64,000 bases of DNA from Chlorops oryzae. Taxonomy: Eukaryota > Arthropoda > Insecta > Diptera > Chloropidae. Of the stretch, positions 46,301 through 58,500 are shown piece after piece. The notes below the pieces were generated by a model that did not search any database, was not told the DNA's origin, and was given only the letters and a program-made list of their open reading frames with translations. The first letter of the stretch is position 1, and every line of letters starts with the position of its first letter. The position numbers and the translations under genes are program-made. Where the stretch lies: positions 109,638,906-109,702,905 of the forward strand of contig CM035807.1 in NCBI GenBank assembly GCA_020466095.1, written 5' to 3'.

Positions 46301-49300
46301 AAAGATGGAATTATTCCTGTATACAAAATTTCTTTATAGTTAAGTTGTAAAACTGTTTTATTTAAATTTAAAACAAATTGAAATATATGTAAGAAAATAA
46401 CTCTTAAAAGTAAAAATTTCACAACTTTGTCAAATTCTTTGCACTTATGTCGGAACATTTGCATGCGCGAAAGCAGCGAAATCCCCTGCTCAGTAAAACT
46501 CGTGAGCAAGCAATTTAGAGGGCCAGATAAGCAGGCAGTAATGGTGGAGCTCAAAAGTTGCAAGACCTCGAATGAATGGAACAAAACAAAAGAGAAGAAA
46601 AGAAAAGAGATGCAGACATACATAAATGAGTGACACAAAAGGAGAACGTCTCAAGCGACATTGTTGACATTGTCTGATGGAATACACACCACAGTCCCGG
46701 AGGTCTTAATACGCTCGTAAAATTCTTCCACTTCCGCCCCTTCGAGCACTCAACGATAAGCTTTAATGGGCGCTGTAAGAAATCCGCGTTGTGGTTTCAA
46801 GTTCAGCAATGAAGACATTAAAATATTAATGTCAAACATAAATCAAGCGCACTGCCGGGAGGGCTCCATTACTCGCTTGATACTCACACTTTCTTTTATG
46901 TAGCCACATATGTATGCACTGAATGGGAGAACTATATATGGTTTTATATATATACGATTGCAAAGTCAAAAAATCAAGCCACGAACCAAGTCTTTTAGAC
47001 TTTCATAGAGGAAACATTTATGTACCTATATGCCTAAAAACAAATTCGGCTTACTTGGCGCATTTCAAAATTCGAATCCGACACTTAGATTTCTTACATC
47101 TTTTACACGTCTAATGTGCAAAACCATTTCCTTTCTTCCGTGAATACCGAATTCCAATATTTCCACCGGATTAAAGAATACGCCATGAAAAGCTCATTTT
47201 ATAAATCTTGTCCCGAGCTGAAGGTGTCAACACACTGAGTTTTGATTTTTTTCATTTTTGCCAAAATAAAAATTTGCATCCAATTGGACATGAAAGGCTC
47301 ACCACCAACGGCACGAAGTGCAACAGGAAATTCTGTAAATGCGTAAAGCTTGTTCAGTCCAACACGGTGAGTCTGTTGTTTTTGTTTCATGTCCCGGGAT
47401 CTGGCAATTGAAAAGAAAACTTTGAATTTGGCTTTCATACAAAAGGCGTTGTCGTGACGGGGCTGAATTAAAATTTGGTCGAGCAACCCGTCATACATCA
47501 GCGCTGAATGTCCTAAAATTGTGGCTGCTGTGTGACATGTAATTAAAAGGGCGTGAATTATTATGCTTGGGAAATATGTAAGTTGGGACAGAAATCTACT
47601 TCAACTGGCGGGACTTGCTTTTCCGCTTTTCATCTAAACTAAGCTGGACTGAAATAAGTTTGGCTGCGACCGAATTTCACCGAGTTTTGCATATCCCCAT
47701 TTGAGACTGCAAATGGCATGCTAGATTTGGACGGACACGCGAAGTATGCTAATGAAAATGGCTTTTTCGTTTTTCATTAAGATAAAACATAAAGCGATTC
47801 AAAAAAAGAAAATGAGTAAAGAGAAGGACAAAGCACTCCCAGGGACTATGCATCGGTCTTTCTACTTTAAAACTTTAGTTGAGGTGTTTCTGCTGGCTTC
47901 CGTGGAATTTCTGGAATTGTAATTAGAAAAGAAGCGTTCATAGGTGCAACATAAATAATTCGGCCATAAATCAACCTCATCGCCATTTCTTCCATTGTTC
48001 GCTCACAGGACCATTCACTTTATTCCTTCGAAATGCGTTGATTTACTGATCAAAATTAATACGCTTCCAGCAATATTCGCTCGTTAATCAAATTTCGTGA
48101 GGCCCAGCTATGGGAATGCTTTTATGCCACACACCATTCTTTGTGGGTGGAAAATTCCCTTCATTTGATTTTGGCCTAAATCGAATTGATTTTGAATGCA
48201 GTCCACCACCGCACCGCTCCACACCGCATCGCATTAAATGATTGCTTTGTTGGACAAATGAGCCGCCATTCACGATGCGATTAGTTGCTTTTATATCAAA
48301 ATTAATTTCATTAGCGCACAAAACCTACGGACTACCCCGGAATCGAAACAATACGCTCTCGAGTCGTTCGTCCTTAGGCTACTTGAAATTTGATTTTATG
48401 ACTCAGTAATCAGGTGAAACGAGGCCCTTTTGTACCACACTCTCACCAATCCGGCCAAATTATTCGTTTGCTTGAAACAAAATACATCAATGAGTGCTCC
48501 CAGGTAAGAGAATTGCCAATTTATGATACCAAATCAAAGCAAAACAGGATTCGAGAGGGACGTTTAAGTCCATGGGGTTGCACTGATATCTTATTGAAGG
48601 AGCAGAATAGCATCATTGGTCATCAAATGAAGATTTAATCGAACGCATCCGTTAAAAGGTAAAGGTAGAGAACAAAAATAATTAATCCCCTTTTTCGACC
48701 TATTTGAAGCAAGAAATTTTTATGGTTTAATGATTTATAAGATTTTTTTTTTTTAAATTAAAAAGAACAATCTATTTTATCGATATTTGGTAATTGGACT
48801 AAAATTTTAGCCAACTTATCTACTAATTAGATTTCAGATTTCAATTATACTTAAAAACAGGAGAAAATACTAGTATTTTTGTCGCCCTTTCTTCAGATCA
48901 AGTTCTACGCCATAAGCTTAATATTCCTTCAGAATAAAGCCACAATTCATAGGTAAATCAAAAGCTTACGAAGGATTAAGTAAAAAATTCTTCAAAATTG
49001 GTATGCTGAGGTATGGAAACTCTTTCGATCGTCGAAGGTTGGTGGGTTCGCAACCTAATAAGCGATATGAAGAAGTATTGTGTTTCGAGGTCGTGTGTGT
49101 TTGTATGCGTGTACGTGACGGTGTATTTGTAATAGGAGCGGAGCCGTATTATCGCGCTTATTGATTGCTAAAGTTTTCGTCACGAGCTTAAATTCGAAGG
49201 CTATATCGGCCAAGTTTTGATGAAGAAGAAAAAACAAAAGAGAGAAAGCGAAGCCACATTAACCTCGCTCGATTTGTTACCACTGCAGCCTTCACCGCTG

Positions 49301-51506
49301 CTGCTGCCTTGAGCGGTATCCGCCATATTTCCAATATTTTCAAAGTTTCATGCACCGAATTTCGTTGTTTCCGTTGGTTTTTCAGTTGGTTTTGTTGCTT
49401 ACGAAACTTTATTGTTTTATGTCTAATTTTGTATGTTGACGTTGCCGTTGAAGTATGTAACTCCTGTGTTTTGGTTAATAGCGTATCTGGCGTTTCCCCC
49501 GCTGCTTTTGTAAACTCGCAATTTTCGGTTATTAGTTTTTCTCGTCGTTCGCACCCGCGGCATGTTTTAATGGGTTAGCAAAGGGTTATTTGGAACATGA
49601 TTTAGAAACAAATATGCAGCCCAAGCTGGATCTTCTTTACGAATGACATGACTCATGACTCATTTAAGGAACTGTTTCCTCCTAAGGGTTTTCAATGACA
49701 TTTCCTATAGAGTAGAATGAATTTTTTGAAGATAAGCTCCGGCATCAAATCTTGTCTTATCTCTCCGCATGCGGCACGTGTCAAATATGGAAGTAAGCAA
49801 TTCAGTTTCTCCTCTACTTTTTCCCACTTCGGGTTTTAGCTTTCCCTTTTACCAATGTAGACCAATTTTCTACATTAATGACACCAGTTCATTATTCTTC
49901 TTGAACATTTCAACGATTCCACCGTATTCACGGTGGAAACTGTCTTTCATATTGTTATTCTAATGCTGTTCCTGTTGTTGTAAATTTTGATATAATTTTT
50001 TTTTGTCTTTGTTGTTGCTATTATTATTACAGTTGTTAACATTCCTCTGCTTATCACAACAATCCCCCGCCAAATCGAGCCCCGTGTTCCCAAGGGAGCA
50101 ATCATCGTAAGCGGTGCTTTCTCACCTTTCGCCAAATTCAAACACTTTTCAGCCCATGCTCTCAGTTAGTTTGCCTTCTATATGGCCGCATGGTAGTCTG
50201 CGTGTCTGTCGAATACGGTTCTTTAGGAATTCTACTTTATTTGACTTTTGTTTCTTTTTTATTTTGGTTGTTGTCGTTTTCTTTGTTGTTGTCGTTGTTG
50301 GCGGCAGCGATTTTACATTTGAGTTTGCTGCCGCTGGCGTGTTTGATTAACTAAATTAGCGGATTTCGTAAAGGGCAGAAAAGACGGGTGGATGGGGAGT
50401 CTGGGCGGGAAGCTTTCGCCCTTCACATTCGCATTCACATTTCGCACATTGGCTTGTTCGTTCGTTGGGTAGCGCTGGTATTCCACATCGTTGTTGGCGC
50501 GTTGGGGTTGACGATATCGCTTTTGATTTGTAGGCGTTTTTCGTACCGTTTTTGGAAATTAGGCAAAACATCAAATGGGAGGTCGGCGGCAATTAAACCG
50601 AACTTTGCTAATTACAATGGCTTGGCTCAGCTTCGCCGGATCGGATGGGCTCAGTTTGGTTCGGCTCTGCTGAAATGCGTTGCGACTAATTCGATTGAAC
50701 GTGATTCGATATGCTTCGCTTCCATTGTTTGTCTTTATTTTTCTCTGCTCAACTATTTTGAACAACATTTTCTAGCTTTAGGGTTTTGAAGATTCAAAAG
50801 TGTATTAAGTATATTATTTAGAAAAGACCTTAAAAACTTAAGTTTTTTGCGCAGAATGAGTGTCCTCGAGCTCGATGGATAGAAAGGCAAATCCGTACGA
50901 AATATTTTATTCCCTCTTTATCTTTATTGTTAACATTTTTTATGGTAATTACTAATTATATTATTATAAAAGTATTCCAACTCAAGAGTTGCAAAAGAAA
51001 GAAAAACTTGTTTAATATTAATACATTAACTACTCCTGAAACTATGCATCAATTTTTATATTGAAATAAAGTATATAAAAGTATAATGTATGTATGTAAA
51101 CCAAAAAATTAATATAAATCTTGAGAAAAAAAGAGAAACGGCAAACAAATATAAATGCTTAATATAGACTCAACAGAATGAAGGTCGATAAAATAGAAGA
51201 GATAAAAACTCGAAACCCGCGAACATTTACTGGGCACTTGTTGGGAACGATTTTTTTAGAATCTTCGTATGTTTTGCTGAATTTAGAGTCTTGACAGCGC
51301 GGACGGAGTTTCATAATTGAAGCGAATAAAGTTATTGGAAACGCAAACAAATGCCCTATGAAAGAGAAAAGGAACAGAAAGCAATTGAATTTCTTGCACA
51401 AGCTGCAATGGATGTAATGATAATGGAATTATTTAGATCAAGTGATGGTTCATGCAGGACATCACACATTTTCAAAATTTTTATATATATCGCCGAAAAT
51501 ATTTAA
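43327..51506. other. No supported gene; long spacer
   Basis: Eight kilobases of mixed composition. Short GC-balanced islands (44540-44890, 45540-45990, 49270-49570, 50110-50790) carry overlapping frames of 70-130 codons on both strands without recognisable domains. GAAAAC repeats lie at 43898-43920. One candidate insulator-type motif is listed. No transposon ends or RNA genes seen. Confidence 0.45.
44198..44209 (+). promoter_or_regulatory. Candidate Su(Hw)-type motif TGCATACTTTTT
   Basis: A full match to the GCATACTTTT core of the Suppressor of Hairy-wing zinc-finger site, with the expected T before and T-run after. A 12-mer match is unlikely by chance in 64 kb, but single sites are often unbound. 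Confidence 0.3.
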
Positions 51507-51764
51507 CCCTCGCGCAGGCACATATTTTCAAACCTTAGTTTAGGCACTTGGTGCATAGGGGTCTGGCCAGGCACCAAGTGCCTGAACAAGGTGTCTTTTT
51601 TAATCCTTGTTTTTCTTCGTTTCTTAAGGACTTTTTAAAATTTTTTCAATGCATAGATCGAAAGCCAATAAAATTTCAATAGGCTATTCGAAATTTCAGA
51701 AGTATGTCTAATAAACGCCCATAATCGAAATATGCCTTGCCAGACCCATGTGCCTGTGCAAGGG
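51507..51764. mobile_element. 258-bp piggyBac-type MITE with TTAA target
   Basis: TTAA at 51503-51506 and at 51765-51768 flank the element. The left end is CCCTCGCGCAGGCACAT, and the right end reverse-complemented is CCCTTGCACAGGCACAT, 15 of 17 identical. TTAA duplication plus CCCT termini is the piggyBac signature. Subterminal GTCTGGCCAGGCA (left) is echoed by GTCTGGCAAGGCA (right arm, reversed). Near the left end AGGCACTTGGTGC (51542-51554) and GCACCAAGTGCCT (51571-51583) form a perfect 13-bp stem with a 16-nt loop. No coding capacity, so it would depend on a transposase elsewhere. Confidence 0.85.
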
Positions 51765-52182
51765 TTAAGTATGTATGAACAAGAAAATGAAGACTTAATT
51801 CTTGATAATTGGTGGTTTTCCAATATTTTTTATAAATGTTAACTTTGTAAGAATTCCTTGTTGTATGTTCCGAATGCTGCCAATTAACTGTAAAATATAT
51901 CGTACGATGCCAATTGTACTGCAGATAGTATGCCTCGTCACTAGCTTTCAAACAGTGCCCTCACATTTTGCATCAAGTTTGAATTTTAAATGAAGGAATT
52001 TTTCTTCCTAAGTAATTTTTTAGAAAAAGCGTGATGCCAGTTGAAGATATAGGGACAATTAAAAAAAAAAAAAAAATCTGTTAAACTCCTGCGCTAACCT
52101 AGCAATCTATACTGTCGTACTATAAGCTAGAAAATTAAATCAGTTTAAACTTCGTCAAACAAGCCGTCCAACAACTAGGTAC
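51765..52182. other. No gene seen; short spacer between two MITEs
   Basis: AT-rich with a poly-A run at 52062-52075. Nothing further recognised. Confidence 0.6.
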
Positions 52183-52598
52183 TTAGGGTGGTTATCAGCC
52201 CGGTTTAAGTAAATTCTTAGCTTTCGCTTCGTAGTTACCAAAATAATTAAATCTGGTTTATTAACACATTGAAGCTGTCATAAATTATAAGAATGAAATT
52301 ATTCGAAAATTCAAAGAGAGCAGAGAAGGCAAAATAAAAAACATATGTTTAAAAAAAAATTCAAGAGAAAAAATACTTTAGTTCAAATTTTTACGTTTTC
52401 CATCGGCCTGCTAGTTTGGAAGAGTTTTCGAAAATAGCAAAAACCATATATATTTGGACTTAAATCTAAAAATATGGCAGCACATTTTCGAATATCGAAT
52501 TCTCTAAGACCGGTTTAATTTGACTTAGGAATTACCACTTTTACTTCAAAGATTAGGATTTAGCCTTAGCTTAAACATGTTGGTAACTACTACCCTAA
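52183..52598. mobile_element. 416-bp MITE with TTAGGGTRGT ends
   Basis: The left end is TTAGGGTGGTTATCAGCCC and the right end reverse-complemented TTAGGGTAGTAGTTACCAAC. Both continue with a GTTTAAG word. Flanks are TAC on both sides, which could be a 3-bp target duplication of the PIF/Harbinger kind (TA alone is also compatible). The interior is AT-rich, with no reading frame. A truncated relative is at 36082. Superfamily uncertain. Confidence 0.65.
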
Positions 52599-55500
52599 TA
52601 CAACAAGTCCACTAACGGAACGATTTGTAGTATAATCAGTGCAAATTGTGCGATAGATTGTAAAGTTAATCCACCGCTTTACATTTTTCTGTCAACGTTT
52701 TAAAAGTTTTATAAGACCGTCCATTTTGATTGAATCTTTGGATAGAGAGAGAGTCAAGCACATTTAAAATCAACGTATACGGAGCAGATAGGATATGAGA
52801 ACTGTAACTGCTTGGACGCTCTTTGAAATTACCCAAAGATCCTGTGGGTAAGATTTCTGAAACATGCATGAACTCTCCATTGGTTTGTTTATCTTTCGGC
52901 ACTTCCCGAAAAAGACAACTTTAACAGTTTTTGTTTAAGTCAGTATATATATTTGAATTTAAGAAGATACACTAATCCTTAAAAATTGTTTGAGGAAAAT
53001 CGATTCTCGCTCATTGCCACCATCGTTTTTCTGTTGCTTTAAGTTGAATTCTTCACTTTATAAACTCTTTATACTACAAATGGATTCAATTATAATTATT
53101 GTTTTTTAATCATCTCAAAATCGATGCTACATTTTTAAAGTATTTCAATAGAAGATTCAAGGATTTTCCTTACTCATCGCTTGCCAAATAGGAAATATTG
53201 GACTATAGCTTTCAACTTTGACCTGATTGTTTTCGAAAAGATTTATCGTCGATAAATTTCGCTATCCAATATTCTTTTTCATTAATGATTGATTCCAGCA
53301 TAAATATAAATTCATCTCTTAGAGAATATAAATTTTTTTATGTTCGCTTAATCGCATAAATAAAGTCTCGATCGTTTTCACGCAATTATTTTGAGCTCCT
53401 GCTGCAATACAAAAAACGACCAAAATGGCTTCTCAATTTTCTAAGCGTCGAAACCAAAATGAAAAGTTAAATGCACTGGGTTACCAACAGTGCCTTTGCT
53501 TTCGAGGCCACCCAATGGCATTTTGGTAAAATATGTAAAATACGGTCATGCAATCGGGCGGGTACAGCCGGTCCGTCCGGGGTTGTCATTCTAAGCGATT
53601 GTGACATACCCGAAACCACAATGGGAAAATTTATTGCAAATCGAGTTAAACTGGCGCCATGACTGTCGATACTGCTGTTGACGTTGGCACTCGCTACATC
53701 GTATTGGTATTGGCTTTAACCGGAAGGAACCTTCTCTGGGTTGCAATGCAAAGGAGAGCACGATGGGCTCCACACCACAATGGTGAGCAGTGATATGCAA
53801 TCAATTACAGCGCTCATGGGCATTTGCTGGCTTTTTATGATATGTCGATCTTTTGAAGGGCTCTTCCACTTGAAAAGAGTTAACCGCAAAGGTGACTTCG
53901 ATTAGGTTGACTTAGAGAAAATTGGAAAATCTGAAAGGTGGGGTTTTCATAGCGTTTTTATAAATTATGAGGACTGAATAGCGAGAAAATGAAATCTCTA
54001 CACAGCCCAGGTTCTTGCGTGTAACAATGATATCTTTAAGTAATCCCAATCGAAGAGTTAATAAAGAGTTTGGGAAGAGCAGCTGTTAAGGGATTAAGTT
54101 CAACAAAGTCAATTCATGCTGTACCTTTGCAGTGTTCTGCCTTGCTCTTCCACGAGTTCACAGCTAAATTGAGAGAAGACCACGTATTCGAAAGTTTGAC
54201 AAAAGAAAAGCAGAGAAAAAGAAAGAAAACAAACATCAAAACGTGTTGGCAGCAAACAAAGTTCTTTGTTGTGCTCCACTGAGCTGGTGGAAACCACCAA
54301 ATCTCCTCGCATCTCCACATACGATTTTTTCAACGCTCGGAAATAGTGTGAATGCGTGCATGTGCGAATGTGCAAAGCCGCCATTTCTTATGCAGTACAC
54401 ATGCTCCAAGGAAGTGGCGTCTGAATCTAAATTCAATACGAACGCCGGGAGTGCCTTTCTCTGTTCACCAGCGCCACAGGAAATTGAATTTTCGACTTTG
54501 CAAAATGCGCCGACCGACAACAGCTACAGGAATGGGGCACCGTTGTGTGTATGTTTGTATGCGCGCACTGTTGTTGCACTTATTGGCAGTACAGAAGGTT
54601 GCGTTTTGCATACAAAACGGCAGCCGGAAACGATATTTAAACAGGAACAACAAAAGCAACAACAACAATAGAGGCAATGCAGCTGCAAAACAAATTCCTC
54701 AATGTTCGTGCTTCCTTCGAGGTTCTGGAAGCGAAACTGGCACCGGCGCTGGAAAAAAGAAAATGAAATGAAATTTCTTTGTATTTCGAAAGACCAAAAT
54801 GAGAACGTCTTGGGAGCAGACGTGTGAAAATATTTTCCCAGCAGTGCCAAAAGTAATGCAATTGACAGTTTTTGAATGCATTAGAAGATTGCATGCGAGA
54901 ATTTACATCGCCTATGAAGCCATTGCAATTGCTTATCGCATTTTACCATTTCGAAATTGACTTCAGGCAGTGATAAATTAAAGCCAAATCTTGTTATAAT
55001 TTTCCAATTCGGGCTTCCAATGGAATTCGATACACAAAATATAATATATAGTTTTTTATGTTGAAGCATGTTCCTCTTTATGGAGTAAAGTGAAGTGAAT
55101 TTCATTCGAATAAGAACAAGTGATTTCATAAACATTCAGCCCGAATGAACACTACTTTCTTTCAAAAACTTTGACAATTTAGCCTGTAAATTATATCCAA
55201 GCTTAAGACATTGACTCGCTTCTTGCCAAATGGACTTGAAAAACCCCAGTGGTCGAACAGAGAAACTAATAAATTTGATCTCAATTTGAATTTTGGTGAT
55301 CCTTGCTCAACTAAGTCAGTGGAAAGTATTTTCACGGGAAAATAATCTTACTGGCTCCAATCAAGAAGGAAGACCTGTACACATTTTTCCCTTTTGCAAT
55401 CCACTTCCATGGGCGAGTCAGCTCAGATAAGCTAAGAAACCATTTAAATTAATTACAGTCATTGACAAAAATGCTTTTGTGGAACCATTCGCATCGAGAA

Positions 55501-58500
55501 GCTTCCGTGTCATTGCACAGAAAACGACGCGGAAAGACATTTTAATTGCGAGAACCTTTCTCTTTGCTTTATCTCTTCTTTCCCTTCTTCTTATTTGTGT
55601 GCATGTTGAATGCATTCAAATTTGTTTCGCATATCCGTTTCCGGTGTTTGAAAAAAGAAAAAAACGAAGATTTCGTTGCAGTTTTGGCAGCGAATTCATG
55701 TCGCATGTGCCAAAAGAAGAAGCAACCTGCAAAGACACGTTGTCATTGTCAACGGAACGGCAAGCGGGAGCAGCGGACGCAACGATGAAATGAAAACACG
55801 TCGTCCAGCCAGTGATGGTGCAGCAGACCTTGCGGCGGTAAACACGACTTGGCTATGAAGTTCAAAAAGCTAGTCGCTGGGTCGTGAGGCCATATGAGTG
55901 CGAATAGTACGACCGCAGTTGCTTACGACGCGGGACCCCTTTAAAAGAAAAATTGCAAAGAGAATAACAACGTTTGAAGTGATAATAAAACCGAAGGCCC
56001 AGAGAGTGCTGTATACAAAGAAAAACTAGCAAAATGAAAACAACAGAAAGAATAACAAGAGGAATGGAAGCCATGAGAACAATGAGCCCTACAATAACAA
56101 AAACAGCAACAGCAACATTAAAACTGAAGAAGAGCAAGGGCAAGAACTGCTCACCAACAACGCTGAATAAATTTAATGCGAATTTTGGCAACGAGACGCA
56201 ATTCCGTTAGCCAAAATCCAGGCAATGTAAATACATTTTCCATTTACAATTTTTCGACTTTTAAGTTAACTGCAATTGCTCACTCCGCAGTGCTCGTTGT
56301 CTCTTCTCGGCATCATACTCATCCTCGTCTATCCATCCACTCATGCACTCATCCCTTTCCTCAGCTCTTCGCTCTTCAGGCTTTTGTTGCGTTGCTCCCT
56401 GCAGAGCAGCGAATCCTCTTGCGCTCATTCGGATGTGTATTTTATTTCCGATTTTTTCTCTTTGTCTTTTTTGTTTTCTCACTTTTCTGTCAACTTGCAG
56501 ACTTTTGTTGTTTTTGTAGGTTTCTAATTTTTTTTATTTTATTTATTTAGCTCTCGCCTTTTGTTTTTTGTGTAATTCGTGTTTAGTTTGGCCTCGCAGG
56601 CTTTTGTTCGGTTTTAATTAGATTCGATTGCGCCTCTTGTTCATTTTTCAGTTGAATGCAGTTGAAATATATTCATGTCGGACATTTCCTCCTAGGCGCG
56701 CATTCCCATCCGAAGTCAGAACATTCGGACATGTTCTGATGCCATCAGGGTACGGACATTGCAGAGCTGCTGCTCTACTCCTGCTTTCGCCATCGGTGTG
56801 GCTGTGGCTGTTGCTGGAGCGTAATGCTGTTTGCCTTAATTGCTTTTGTGCTTTTCGTGCTGGACTTTGTCTTTTGCGAATGTTTTGATCATTGGACGAC
56901 TCGTCTGTCTCATGGTTTCCCCGGCTTGCTTGCTCTTTGCCCAGGCTGAATTCATTTCGACAATTGCCCACTTAAATGATTTTCTAGCAGAGATTGAATT
57001 AGAGAGACACCACCAACGACGAGAAATTCCAAGCACAAAAGGCAATGATGCAAAGTAGTAATAGAGAAAAGGGCACAATGCATGAGGAGCAGGTATTTAA
57101 TAAATGAAGTCTCAAAGATAAGGACACGGCATTCACTTTCGCCCATCGAATGGAAGTGTTGAGCTTCGAAGAAATGTAGCTGAATCGAAAGATATGTATC
57201 TCAAAAACAATTTAATTGACTCGAATTCATTGCATACCATAGAATTGAGAGAGGACGATTATTCCCTTTTGGTCAAAGACGTCCCGTGTCCATCGAAGGG
57301 AACCGCATTGACCTCTTTCCTGTTGACTGGATATAAATCAGAGGAGCAATTTAATGCTTTAATAGAGCAGCTATCATTGTCTTTGTGGCAGCAACAAGGA
57401 TAGATGGTAGATATTATTTAATGGAAAAATCAAGACGTCAATGATTCATTGGTATCTCGCGGGATCTATTTTAATCCTTTTTAGCTCGAACAGAGAATTT
57501 CCTTGCTCCTATTTTTTAATTTTTTTGATAAGGATAAGGATATCTTAGCTGTATGAAACATCCGTTTCATTGCAATTAACATATTTTGTTTAACCTAATT
57601 TTCTTAGAGCTTACCAAAGACTTTAAAACGCACGCCTCTAAAATGCTTTCTGAGAAGCAAAGTGAGTGGAAGTGACCCATATACTTTTTACGAAGATAAG
57701 GCGGTAATGCAAAAACGATACTGCTACTTGTTTCTAATGCAACATGATGCTCGTTAATTCAAAACCGGAAAAGCTTTTAAGCAATTTACATAATTTTTAA
57801 GAAGGAATAGCAGCAAAAGACGGATTACAGGAAACTAGGTTAAGATCAAATAAACAAGCACCCTCGGTTCTAATCTCCTCTTCTGTTAGTAAAGTCTTTT
57901 CACATTTCTTGGGATGACCGAGAGCATAGAATATCCTTAGACTCGCTTTTTAATTCGAAGAGCCTTGTCGTGACCCCACAGATTTTTGTTGCTCTCTTCT
58001 TTTCAAATTCTTGCTGCGTTGACTTCAGCGTATTAATTAATGAAATGTTGATTAACTTTTGCCAAGTCTGACAACGGCAATGGACGGCAGGAATTACAGA
58101 AGAAGATTTATGCCGCGACGTTAATCATTCACGATGGATGGCATAGCATTGGTTGGGGTCCTTCTTTGGAGCGCAAAAGGATCTCACAGAACATTGACTA
58201 GGATGTGAACAAAATTAAGCTGGATCGGATTACGAGCAACTTAAGCAGAATAATCCAAGGAGGAGTCTTTTACATTCATTTCAATTGTGCCCTCTCTCTT
58301 AAAATATCGAAAATTTAACATAATTAACTGCGGCGAAGAAGAGAAAAAGTTTAAAATAAAATTTTCCCTTCAATTCAGTCCGCTCGGCTCGGCAATTAAT
58401 CAAATCGCGGAAAAGGAGAGAGGAGAAAGAGGTCAGTCGAAAAGCCACCCAAAAATCCCAGTCACGAAATCAGTTCAGCTCTGAAAGTCGAGACATAACG

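Noticed and set aside
46198..46638. 146-codon minus-strand ORF
   Set aside because: AT-driven hydrophobic composition with no recognisable domain; overlapping frames are equally open.
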